From Hydractinia symbiolongicarpus (taxonomy: Eukaryota; Cnidaria; Hydrozoa; Anthoathecata; Hydractiniidae), in the NCBI RefSeq assembly GCF_029227915.1, contig NC_079888.1, positions 21,866,001-21,930,000 of the forward strand: a stretch of 64,000 bases of DNA, written 5' to 3'. Both the position numbers and the translations under genes were made by a program. This document shows positions 36,482 to 49,100 of this stretch, in pieces (position 1 is the stretch's first letter; every line of letters starts with the position of its first letter). The notes beneath the pieces were generated by a model. The model was not told the DNA's origin. It saw nothing but the letters and a program-made list of their open reading frames with translations, and made no database searches.

Positions 36482-39400
36482 CGCGGGTTTTCGTTTGCCG
36501 GCGATTAAACCACATTCATTAAGCGTCTCATTAAAAATGAAAACATTTCTGAAAACTACAAGTCTCATACGTTTTAGTGGTGAAAAAATAATTTTAAAAA
36601 TCGTTCGGGAAATGAGTTTACTCCCTGGGTACTTTCTTTGTACACTTTTGACTATACGGGCCAAGCTAGGGATTTACGGGAAATCGCGGGTTTTCGTTTG
36701 CCGGCGATTAAACTTCTTTTATTCAGCGTCTCATCAAAAATGTAAACAATTTTGAAAACTACAAGTCTTATGCGTTTTAGTGGTGAAAAAATAATTTAAA
36801 AAATCGTTCGGGAAATGAGTTTACTCCCTGGGTACTTTCTTTGTATACATTCGACTATACGGGCCAAGCCCGGGATTTACGGGAAATCGCGGGTTTTCGT
36901 TTGCCGGCGATTAAACCACTTTCATTAAACGTCTCTTCAAAAATGAAAACAATTCTGAAAACTACAAGTCTAATGCGTTTTAGTGGTAAAAAAATAATTT
37001 AAAAAATCGTTCGGGAAATGTGTTTACTCCCTGGGTACTTTCTTTGTATACTTTTGACTATACGGACCGAGTCCAGGGTTTACGGGAAATGGAGGGTTTC
37101 GTTTGCCGACGATTAAACTTTTTTTTTTCAGCGTCTCATCAAAAATAAAAACATTTTTAAAAACTACAAGTCTCATGCGTTTTAGTGGTGAAAAGATAAT
37201 TTAAAAAATCGTTCTGGAAATGAGTTTACTCACAGGGTACTTTCTTTCTATACATTCGACTATACGGCCCAAGCCCGGGATTTACGGAAAATCGCGGGTT
37301 TTCGTTTGCCGGCGATTAAACCACATTCATTAAGCGTCTCATCAAAAACGAAAACATTTCTGAAAACTACAAGTCTCATACGTTTTAGTGGTGAAAAAAT
37401 AATTTTAAAAATCGTTCTGGAAATGAGTTTACTCCCTGGGTACTTTCTTTGTATACTTTTGACTATACGGGCCAAGCTAGGGATTTACGGGAAATCGCGG
37501 GTTTTCGTTTGCCGGCGATTAAACTTCTTTTATTCAGCGTCTCATCAAAAATGAAAACAATTTTGAAAACTACAAGTCTTATGCGTTTTAGTGGTGAAAA
37601 AATAATTTAAAAAATCGTTCGGGAAATGAGTTTACTCCCTGGGTACTTTCTTTGTATACATTCGACTATACGGGCCAAGCCCGGGATTTACGGGAAATCG
37701 CGGGTTTTCGTTTGCCGGCGATTAAACCACTTTCATTGAACGTCTCTTCAAAAATGAAAACATTTCTGAAAACTACAAGTCTCATACGTTTTAGTGGTGA
37801 AAAAATAATTTTAAAAATCGTTCTGGAAATGAGTTTACTCCCTGGGTACTTTCTTTGTATACATTCGACTATACGGGCCAAGCCCGGGATTTACGGGAAA
37901 TCGCAGGTTTTCGTTTGCCGGCGATGAAACCACTTTCATTAAACGTCTCTTCAAAAATGAAAACAATTCTGAAAACTACAAGTCTAATGCGTTTTAGTGG
38001 TGAAAAAATAATTTAAAAAATCGTTCGGGAAATGTGTTTACTAACCTGGGTACTTTCTTTGTATACTTTTGACTATACGGACCGAGTCCAGGGTTTACGG
38101 GAAATGGAGGGTTTCGTTTGCCGACGATTAAACTTTTTTTTTTCAGCGTCTCATCAAAAATAAAAACATTTTTAAAAGCTACAAGTCTCATGCGTTTTAG
38201 TGGTGAAAAGATAATTTAAAAAATCGTTCTGGAAATGAGTTTACTCACAGGGTACTTTCTTTCTATACATTCGACTATACGGCCCAAGCCCGGGATTTAC
38301 GGAAAATCGCGGGTTTTCGTTTGCCGGCGATTAAACCACATTCATTAAGCGTCTCATCAAAAACGAAAACATTTCTGAAAACTACAAGTCTCATACGTTT
38401 TAGTGGTGAAAAAATAATTTTAAAAATCGTTCTGGAAATGAGTTTACTCCCTGGGTACTTTCTTTGTATACTTTTGACTATACTGGCCAAGCTAGGGATT
38501 TACGGGAAATCGCGGGTTTTCGTTTGCCGGCGATTAAACTTCTTTTATTCAGCGTCTCATCAAAAATGAAAACAATTTTGAAAACTACAAGTCTTATGCG
38601 TTTTAGTGGTGAAAAAATAATTTAAAAAATCGTTCGGGAAATGAGTTTACTCCCTGGGTACTTTCTTGGTATACATTCGACTATACGGGCCAAGCCCGGG
38701 ATTTACGGGAAATCGCGGGTTTTCGTTTGCCGGCGATTAAACCACATTCATTAAGCGTCTCATTAAAAATGAAAACATTTCTGAAAACTACAAGTCTCAT
38801 ACGTTTTAGTGGTGAAAAAATAATTTTAAAAATCGTTCGGGAAATGAGTTTACTCCCTGGGTACTTTCTTTGTACACTTTTGACTATACGGGCCAAGCTA
38901 GGGATTTACGGGAAATCGCGGGTTTTCGTTTGCCGGCGATTAAACTTCTTTTATTCAGCGTCTCATCAAAAATGTAAACAATTTTGAAAACTACAAGTCT
39001 TATGCGTTTTAGTGGTGAAAAAATAATTTAAAAAATCGTTCGGGAAATGAGTTTACTCCCTGGGTACTTTCTTTGTATACATTCGACTATACGGGCCAAG
39101 CCCGGGATTTACGGGAAATCGCGGGTTTTCGTTTGCCGGCGATTAAACCACTTTCATTAAACGTCTCTTCAAAAATGAAAACAATTCTGAAAACTACAAG
39201 TCTAATGCGTTTTAGTGGTGAAAAAATAATTTAAAAAATCGTTCGGGAAATGTGTTTACTCCCTGGGTACTTTCTTTGTATACTTTTGACTATACGGACC
39301 GAGTCCAGGGTTTACGGGAAATGGAGGGTTTCGTTTGCCGACGATTAAACTTTTTTTTTTCAGCGTCTCATCAAAAATAAAAACATTTTTAAAAACTACA

Positions 39401-40945
39401 AGTCTCATGCGTTTTAGTGGTGAAAAGATAATTTAAAAAATCGTTCTGGAAATGAGTTTACTCACAGGGTACTTTCTTTCTATACATTCGACTATACGGC
39501 CCAAGCCCGGGATTTACGGAAAATCGCGGGTTTTCGTTTGCCGGCGATTAAACCACATTCATTAAGCGTCTCATCAAAAACGAAAACATTTCTGAAAACT
39601 ACAAGTCTCATACGTTTTAGTGGTGAAAAAATAATTTTAAAAATCGTTCTGGAAATGAGTTTACTCCCTGGGTACTTTCTTTGTATACTTTTGACTATAC
39701 GGGCCAAGCTAGGGATTTACGGGAAATCGCGGGTTTTCGTTTGCCGGCGATTAAACTTCTTTTATTCAGCGTCTCATCAAAAATGAAAACAATTTTGAAA
39801 ACTACAAGTCTTATGCGTTTTAGTGGTGAAAAAATAATTTAAAAAATCGTTCGGGAAATGAGTTTACTCCCTGGGTACTTTCTTTGTATACATTCGACTA
39901 TACGGGCCAAGCCCGGGATTTACGGGAAATCGCGGGTTTTCGTTTGCCGGCGATTAAACCACTTTCATTGAACGTCTCTTCAAAAATGAAAACATTTCTG
40001 AAAACTACAAGTCTCATACGTTTTAGTGGTGAAAAAATAATTTTAAAAATCGTTCTGGAAATGAGTTTACTCCCTGGGTACTTTCTTTGTATACATTCGA
40101 CTATACAGGCCAAGCCCGGGATTTACGGGAAATCGCAGGTTTTCGTTTGCCGGCGATTAAACCACTTTCATTAAACGTCTCTTCAAAAATGAAAACAATT
40201 CTGAAAACTACAAGTCTAATGCGTTTTAGTGGTGAAAAAATAATTTAAAAAATCGTTCGGGAAATGTGTTTACTAACCTGGGTACTTTCTTTGTATACTT
40301 TTGACTATACGGACCGAGTCCAGGGTTTACGGGAAATGGAGGGTTTCGTTTGCCGACGATTAAACTTTTTTTTTTCAGCGTCTCATCAAAAATAAAAACA
40401 TTTTTAAAAGCTACAAGTCTCATGCGTTTTAGTGGTGAAAAGATAATTTAAAAAATCGTTCTGGAAATGAGTTTACTCACAGGGTACTTTCTTTCTATAC
40501 ATTCGACTATACGGCCCAAGCCCGGGATTTACGGAAAATCGCGGGTTTTCGTTTGCCGGCGATTAAACCACATTCATTAAGCGTCTCATCAAAAACGAAA
40601 ACATTTCTGAAAACTACAAGTCTCATACGTTTTAGTGGTGAAAAAATAATTTTAAAAATCGTTCTGGAAATGAGTTTACTCCCTGGGTACTTTCTTTGTA
40701 TACTTTTGACTATACGGGCCAAGCTAGGGATTTACGGGAAATCGCGGGTTTTCGTTTGCCGGCGATTAAACTTCTTTTATTCAGCGTCTCATCAAAAATG
40801 AAAACAATTTTGAAAACTACAAGTCTTATGCGTTTTAGTGGTGAAAAAATAATTTAAAAAATCGTTCGGGAAATGAGTTTACTCCCTGGGTACTTTCTTT
40901 GTATACATTCGACTATACGGGCCAAGCCTGGGATTTACGGGAAAT
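36482..40945. repeat. 11-mer higher-order repeat, 2,232 bp, two adjacent copies
   Basis: The copies are 36,482-38,713 and 38,714-40,945. Shared markers include TCTCATTAAAAATG in a CACATTC monomer, AAATGTAAACAATTTTG, ACGGCCCAAGCCC, TCATTGAACGTCTC and the T10 monomers at 37,119 and 38,134 (39,351 and 40,366 in copy 2). GTTTACTAACCTGGG (an extra base) occurs once per copy, near 38,036 and 40,268. Differences include GCGATGAAACC at 37,922 (copy 1 only) and CTATACAGGCC near 40,102 (copy 2 only). Copy 2 overlaps the next 14-mer block, so the two periods are in different registers. Confidence 0.9.
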
Positions 40946-43900
40946 CGCGGGTTTTCGTTTGCCGGCGATTAAACCACTTTCATTGAACGTCTCTTCAAAA
41001 ATGAAAACATTTCTGAAAACTACAAGTCTCATACGTTTTAGTGGTGAAAAAATAATTTTAAAAATCGTTCTGGAAATGAGTTTACTCCCTGGGTACTTTC
41101 TTTGTATACATTCGACTATACGGGCCAAGCCCGGGATTTACGGGAAATCGCAGGTTTTCGTTTGCCGGCGATTAAACCACTTTCATTAAACGTCTCTTCA
41201 AAAATGAAAACAATTCTGAAAACTACAAGTCTAATGCGTTTTAGTGGTGAAAAAATAATTTAAAAAATCGTTCGGGAAATGTGTTTACTCCCTGGGTACT
41301 TTCTTTGTATACTTTTGACTATACGGACCGAGTCCAGGGTTTACGGGAAATGGAGGGTTTCGTTTGCCGACGATTAAACTTTTTTTTTTCAGCGTCTCAT
41401 CAAAAATAAAAACATTTTTAAAAACTACAAGTCTCATGCGTTTTAGTGGTGAAAAGATAATTTAAAAAATCGTTCTGGAAATGAGTTTACTCACAGGGTA
41501 CTTTCTTTGTATACATTCGACTATACGGGCCAAGCCCGGGATTTACGGGAAATCGCGGGTTTTCGTTTGCCGGCGATTAAACCACTTTCATTAAACGTCT
41601 CTTCAAAAATGAAAACAATTCTGAAAACTACAAGTCTAATGCGTTTTAGTGGTGAAAAAATAATTTAAAAAATCGTTCGGGAAATGTGTTTACTCCCTGG
41701 GTACTTTCTTTGTATACTTTTGACTCTACGGACCGAGTCCAGGGTTTACGGGAAATGGAGGGTTTCGTTTGCCGACGATTAAACTTTTTTTTTTCAGCGT
41801 CTCATCAAAAATAAAAATATTTTTAAAAACCACAAGTCTCATGCGTTTTAGTGGTGAAAAGATAATTTAAAAAATCGTTCTGGAAATGAGTTTACTCACA
41901 GGGTACTTTCTTTCTATACATTCGACTATACGGCCCAAGCCCGGGATTTACGGAAAATCGCGGGTTTTCGTTTGCCGGCGATTAAACCACATTCATTAAG
42001 CGTCTCATCAAAAACGAAAACATTTCTGAAAACTACAAGTCTCATACGTTTTAGTGGTGAAAAAATAATTTTAAAAATCGTTCTGGAAATGAGTTTACTC
42101 CCTGGGTACTTTCTTTGTATACTTTTGACTATACGGGCCGAGTCCGGGATTTACGGGAAATCGCAGGTTTTCGTTTGCCGGCGATTAAACCTCTTTTATT
42201 CAGCGTCTCATCAAAAATGTAAACACTTTTGAAAGCTACAAGTTTCATGCGTTTTAGTGGTGTCAAAATAATTTAAAAAATCGTTTGGAAAATGAGTTTA
42301 CTCCCTGGGTACTTTCTTTGTATACTTTCGACTATACGGGCCAAGCCGGGATTTACGGGAAATCGCGGGTTTTCGTTTGCCGGCGATTAAACCTCTTTCA
42401 TTAAGCGTCTCATCAAAAATGAAAACATTTCTGAAAACTACAAGTCTCATACGTTTTAGTGGTGAAAAAATAATTTTAAAAATCGTTCTGGAAATGAGTT
42501 TACTCCCTGGGTACTTTCTTTGTATACTTTTGACTATACGGGCCAAGCTAGGGATTTACGGGAAATCGCGGGTTTTCGTTTGCCGGCGATTAAACTTCTT
42601 TTATTCAGCGTCTCATCAAAAATGAAAACAATTTTGAAAACTACAAGTCTTATGCGTTTTAGTGGTGAAAAAATAATTTAAAAAATCGTTCGGGAAATGA
42701 GTTTACTCCCTGGGTACTTTCTTTGTATACATTCGACTATACGGGCCAAGCCCGGGATTTACGGGAAATCGCGGGTTTTCGTTTGCCGGCGATTAAACCA
42801 CTTTCATTGAACGTCTCTTCAAAAATGAAAACATTTCTGAAAACTACAAGTCTCATACGTTTTAGTGGTGAAAAAATAATTTTAAAAATCGTTCTGGAAA
42901 TGAGTTTACTCCCTGGGTACTTTCTTTGTATACATTCGACTATACAGGCCAAGCCCGGGATTTACGGGAAATCGCAGGTTTTCGTTTGCCGGCGATTAAA
43001 CCACTTTCATTAAACGTCTCTTCAAAAATGAAAACAATTCTGAAAACTACAAGTCTAATGCGTTTTAGTGGTGAAAAAATAATTTAAAAAATCGTTCGGG
43101 AAATGTGTTTACTAACCTGGGTACTTTCTTTGTATACTTTTGACTATACGGACCGAGTCCAGGGTTTACGGGAAATGGAGGGTTTCGTTTGCCGACGATT
43201 AAACTTTTTTTTTTCAGCGTCTCATCAAAAATAAAAACATTTTTAAAAGCTACAAGTCTCATGCGTTTTAGTGGTGAAAAGATAATTTAAAAAATCGTTC
43301 TGGAAATGAGTTTACTCACAGGGTACTTTCTTTCTATACATTCGACTATACGGCCCAAGCCCGGGATTTACGGAAAATCGCGGGTTTTCGTTTGCCGGCG
43401 ATTAAACCACATTCATTAAGCGTCTCATCAAAAACGAAAACATTTCTGAAAACTACAAGTCTCATACGTTTTAGTGGTGAAAAAATAATTTTAAAAATCG
43501 TTCTGGAAATGAGTTTACTCCCTGGGTACTTTCTTTGTATACTTTTGACTATACGGGCCAAGCTAGGGATTTACGGGAAATCGCGGGTTTTCGTTTGCCG
43601 GCGATTAAACTTCTTTTATTCAGCGTCTCATCAAAAATGAAAACAATTTTGAAAACTACAAGTCTTATGCGTTTTAGTGGTGAAAAAATAATTTAAAAAA
43701 TCGTTCGGGAAATGAGTTTACTCCCTGGGTACTTTCTTTGTATACATTCGACTATACGGGCCAAGCCTGGGATTTACGGGAAATCGCGGGTTTTCGTTTG
43801 CCGGCGATTAAACCACTTTCATTGAACGTCTCTTCAAAAATGAAAACATTTCTGAAAACTACAAGTCTCATACGTTTTAGTGGTGAAAAAATAATTTTAA

Positions 43901-45325
43901 AAATCGTTCTGGAAATGAGTTTACTCCCTGGGTACTTTCTTTGTATACATTCGACTATACGGGCCAAGCCCGGGATTTACGGGAAATCGCAGGTTTTCGT
44001 TTGCCGGCGATTAAACCACTTTCATTAAACGTCTCTTCAAAAATGAAAACAATTCTGAAAACTACAAGTCTAATGCGTTTTAGTGGTGAAAAAATAATTT
44101 AAAAAATCGTTCGGGAAATGTGTTTACTCCCTGGGTACTTTCTTTGTATACTTTTGACTATACGGACCGAGTCCAGGGTTTACGGGAAATGGAGGGTTTC
44201 GTTTGCCGACGATTAAACTTTTTTTTTTCAGCGTCTCATCAAAAATAAAAACATTTTTAAAAACTACAAGTCTCATGCGTTTTAGTGGTGAAAAGATAAT
44301 TTAAAAAATCGTTCTGGAAATGAGTTTACTCACAGGGTACTTTCTTTGTATACATTCGACTATACGGGCCAAGCCCGGGATTTACGGGAAATCGCGGGTT
44401 TTCGTTTGCCGGCGATTAAACCACTTTCATTAAACGTCTCTTCAAAAATGAAAACAATTCTGAAAACTACAAGTCTAATGCGTTTTAGTGGTGAAAAAAT
44501 AATTTAAAAAATCGTTCGGGAAATGTGTTTACTCCCTGGGTACTTTCTTTGTATACTTTTGACTCTACGGACCGAGTCCAGGGTTTACGGGAAATGGAGG
44601 GTTTCGTTTGCCGACGATTAAACTTTTTTTTTTCAGCGTCTCATCAAAAATAAAAATATTTTTAAAAACCACAAGTCTCATGCGTTTTAGTGGTGAAAAG
44701 ATAATTTAAAAAATCGTTCTGGAAATGAGTTTACTCACAGGGTACTTTCTTTCTATACATTCGACTATACGGCCCAAGCCCGGGATTTACGGAAAATCGC
44801 GGGTTTTCGTTTGCCGGCGATTAAACCACATTCATTAAGCGTCTCATCAAAAACGAAAACATTTCTGAAAACTACAAGTCTCATACGTTTTAGTGGTGAA
44901 AAAATAATTTTAAAAATCGTTCTGGAAATGAGTTTACTCCCTGGGTACTTTCTTTGTATACTTTTGACTATACGGGCCGAGTCCGGGATTTACGGGAAAT
45001 CGCAGGTTTTCGTTTGCCGGCGATTAAACCTCTTTTATTCAGCGTCTCATCAAAAATGTAAACACTTTTGAAAGCTACAAGTTTCATGCGTTTTAGTGGT
45101 GTCAAAATAATTTAAAAAATCGTTTGGAAAATGAGTTTACTCCCTGGGTACTTTCTTTGTATACTTTCGACTATACGGGCCAAGCCGGGATTTACGGGAA
45201 ATCGCGGGTTTTCGTTTGCCGGCGATTAAACCTCTTTCATTAAGCGTCTCATCAAAAATGAAAACATTTCTGAAAACTACAAGTCTCATACGTTTTAGTG
45301 GTGAAAAAATAATTTTAAAAATCGT
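39583..45325. repeat. 14-mer higher-order repeat, 2,839 bp, two adjacent copies
   Basis: 39,583-42,421 and 42,422-45,260 repeat, and the match continues to 45,325. Every rare variant checked is shared: CTATACAGGCC, GTTTACTAACCTGGG, GCCTGGGATTTACGG, GACTCTACGGACCGAG, AAAAATATTTTTAAAAACCAC and GCCAAGCCGGGATT. Four T10 monomers or their counterparts fall at 2,839-bp offsets (40,366/43,205; 41,380/44,219; 41,785/44,624). The match starts where AAAAATG replaces AAAAACG (42,421) and ends where TTCGGG replaces TTCTGG (45,326). Confidence 0.92.
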
Positions 45326-46139
45326 TCGGGAAATGAGTTTACTCCCTGGGTACTTTCTTTGTACACTTTTGACTATACGGGCCAAGCTAGGGATTTACGG
45401 GAAATCGCGGGTTTTCGTTTGCCGGCGATTAAACTTTTTTTATTCAGCGTCTCATCAAAAATGAAAACAATTTTGAAAACTACAAGTCTTATGCGTTTTA
45501 GTGGTGAAAAAATAATTTAAAAAATCGTTCGGGAAATGAGTTTACTCCCTGGGTACTTTCTTTGTATACATTCGACTATACGGGCCAAGCCCGGGATTTA
45601 TCGGAAATCGCGGGTTTTCGTTTGCCGGCGATTAAACCTCTTTCATTAAGCGTCTCATCAAAAATGAAAACACTTCTAAAAACTACAAGTCTCATACGTT
45701 TTAGTGGTGAAAAAATAATTTTAAAAATCGTTCGGGAAATGAGTTTACTCCCTGGGTACTTTCTTTGTACACTTTTGACTATACGGGCCAAGCTAGGGAT
45801 TTACGGGAAATCGCGGGTTTTCGTTTGCCGGCGATTAAACTTCTTTTATTCAGCGTCTCATCAAAAATGAAAACAATTTTGAAAACTACAAGTTTTATGC
45901 GTTTTAGTGGTGAAAAAATAATTTAAAAAATCGTTCGGGAAATGAGTTTACTCCCTGGGTACTTTCTTTGTATACATTCGACTATACGGGCCAAGCCCGG
46001 GATTTACGGGAAATCGCGGGTTTTCGTTTGCCGGCGAATAAACCACTTTCATTAAACGTCTCTTCAAAAATGAAAAAATTTCTGAAAACTACAAGTCTAA
46101 TGCGTTTTAGTGGTGAAAAAATAATTTAAAAAATCGTTC
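45326..46139. repeat. Satellite block between the two 14-mer blocks
   Basis: Four ordinary monomers with two close relatives of the GTACACTTTTGAC/CTAGGGA type at 45,364 and 45,770, two monomers apart. Small private changes include ATTTATCGGAAATCG near 45,598 and GGCGAATAAACC near 46,033. No other structure. Confidence 0.8.
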
Positions 46140-49100
46140 GGGAAATGAGTTTACTCCCTGCGTACTTTCTTTGTATACTTTTGACTATACGGGCCGAGTC
46201 CGGGGTTTACGGGAAATGGCGGGTTTCGTTTGCCGTCGATTAAACTTCTTTTATTCAGCGTCTCATCAAAAATAAAAACATTTTTAAAAACTACAAGTCT
46301 CATGCGTTTTAGTGGTGAAAAGATAATTTAAAAAATAGTTCTGGAAATAAGTTTACTCACAGGGTACTTTCTTTCTATACATTCGACTATACGTGCCAAG
46401 CCCGGGATTTACGGAAAATCGCTGGTTTTCGTTTGCCGGCGATTAAACCACATTCATTAAGCGTCTCATCAAAAAGGAAAACATTTCTGAAAACTACAAG
46501 TCTCATACGTTTTAGTGGTGAAAAAATAATTTTAAAAATCGTTCTGGAAATGAGTTTACTCCCTGGGTACTTTCTTTGTATACTTTTGACTATACGGGCC
46601 AAGCTAGGGATTTACGGGAAATCGCGGGTTTTCGTTTGCCGGCGATTAAACTTCTTTTATTCAGCGTCTCATCAAAAATGAAAACAATTTTGAAAACTAC
46701 AAGTCTTATGCGTTTTAGTGGTGAAAAAATAATTAAAAAAATCGTTCGGGAAATGAGTTTACTCCCTGGGTACTTTCTTTGTATACATTCGACTATACGG
46801 GCCAAGCCCGGGATTTACGGGAAATCGCGGGTTTTCGTTTGCCCGCGATTAAACCTCTTTTATTCAGCGTCTCATCAAAAATGTAAACACTTTTGAAAGC
46901 TACAAGTTTCATGCGTTTTAGTGGTGTCAAAATAATTAAAAAATCGTTTGGAAAATGAGTTTACTCCCTGGGTACTTTCTTTGTATACTTTCGACTATAC
47001 GGGCCAAGCCGGGATTTACGGGAAATCGCGGGTTTTCGTTTGCCCGCGATTAAACCTTTTTCATTAAGCGTCTCATCAAAAACGAAAACATTTCTGAAAA
47101 CTACAAGTCTCATACGTTTTAGTGGTGGAAAAATAATTTTAAAAATCGTTCGGGAAATGAGTTTACTCCCTGGGTACTTTCTTTGTATACATTCGACTAT
47201 ACGGGCCAAGCCCGGGATTTACGGGAAATCGCGGGTTTTCGTTTGCCGGCGATTAAACCACTTTCATTAAACGTCTCTTCAAAAATGAAAAAATTTCTGA
47301 AAACTACAAGTCTAATGCGTTTTAGTGGTGAAAAAATAATTTAAAAAATCGTTCGGGAAATGAGCTTACTCCCTGGGTAATTTCTTTGTATACTTTTGAC
47401 TGTACGGGCCGAGTCCGGGGTTTACGGGAAATGGCGGGTTTCGTTTGCCGTCGATTAAACTTCTTTTATTCAGCGTCTCATCAAAAATAAAAACATTTTT
47501 AAAAACTAGCAGTCTCATGCGTTTTAGTGGTGAAAAGATAATTTAAAAAATCGTTCTGGAAATGAGTTTACTCACAGGGTACTTTCTTTCTATACATTCG
47601 ACTATACGGGCCAAGCCCGGGATTTACGGAAAATCGTGGGTTTTCGTTTGCCGGCGATTAAACCACATTCATTAAGCGTCTCATCAAAAACGAAAACATT
47701 TCTGAAAACTACAAGTCTCATACGTTTTAGTGGTGAAAAAATAATTTTAAAAATCGTTCTGGAAATGAGTTTACTCCCTTGGTACTTTCTTTGTATACTT
47801 TTGACTATACGGGCCAAGCTAGGGATTAACGGGAAATCGCGGGTTTTCGTTTGCCGGCGATTAAACTTCTTTTATTCAGCGTCTCATCAAAAATGAAAAC
47901 AATTTTGAAAACTACAAGTCTTATGCGTTTTAGTGGTGAAAAAATAATTTAAAAAATCGTTCGGGAAATGAGTTTACTCCCTGGGTACTTTCTTTGTATA
48001 CATTCGACTATACGGGCCAAGCCCGGGATTTACGGGAAATCGCGGGTTTTCGTTTGCCCGCGATTAAACCACTTTCATCAAGCGTCTCATCAAAAATGAA
48101 AACATTTTCAAAAACTACAAGACTTATGCGTTTTAGTGGTGAAAAATAATTTAAAAAATCGTTCTGGAAATGAGTTTACTTACAGGGTACTTTCTTTGTA
48201 TACATTCGACTATACAGGCCAAGCCCGGGATTTACGGGAAATCGAGGGTTTTCGTTTGCCGGCGATTAAACCCCTTTCATTAAGCGTCTCATCAAAAATG
48301 AAAACATTTCTGAAAACTACAAGTCTCATACGTTTTAGTGGTGAAAAAATAATTTTAAAAATCGTTCGGGAAATGAGTTTACTCCATGGGTACTTTCTTT
48401 GTATACTTTTGACTATACGGGCCAAGCTAGGGATTTACGGGAAATCGCGGGTTTTCGTTTGCCGGCGATTAAACTTCTTTTATTCAGCGTCTCATCAAAA
48501 ATAAAAAGATTTTTAAAAACTACAAGTCTCATGCGTTTTAGTGGTGAAAAGATAATTTAAAAAATCGTTCTGGAAATGAGTTTACTCACAGGGTACTTTC
48601 TTTCTATATATTCGACTATACGGGCCAAGCCCGGGATTTACGGAAAATCGCGGGTTTTCGTTTGCCGGCGATTAAACCACATTCATTAAGCGTCTCATCA
48701 AAAACGAAAACATTTCTGAAAACTACAAGTCTCATACGTTTTAGTGGTGAAAAAATAATTTTAAAAATCGTTCTGGAAATGAGTTTACTCCCTGGGTACT
48801 TTCTTTGTATACTTTTGACTATACGGGCCAAGCTAGGGATTTACGGGAAATCGCGGGTTTTCGTTTGCCGGCGATTAAACTTCTTTTATTCAGCGTCTCA
48901 TCAAAAATGAAAACAATTTTGAAAACTACAAGTCTTATGCGTTTTAGTGGTGAAAAAATAATTTAAAAAATCGTTCGGGAAATGAGTTTACTCCCTGGGT
49001 ACTTTCTTTGTATACTTTTGACTATACGAGCCGAGTCCGGGGTTTACGGGAAATGGCGGGTTTCGTTTGCCGTCGATTAAACTTCTTTTATTCAGCGTCT

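Noticed and set aside
30564-45325. Assembly error as the sole explanation of the large identical duplications
   Set aside because: The periods are whole monomers, the copies nest in a consistent historical order, and some hold private SNPs (37,922 and 40,102). Real duplication is more likely, but read support cannot be judged from the sequence.
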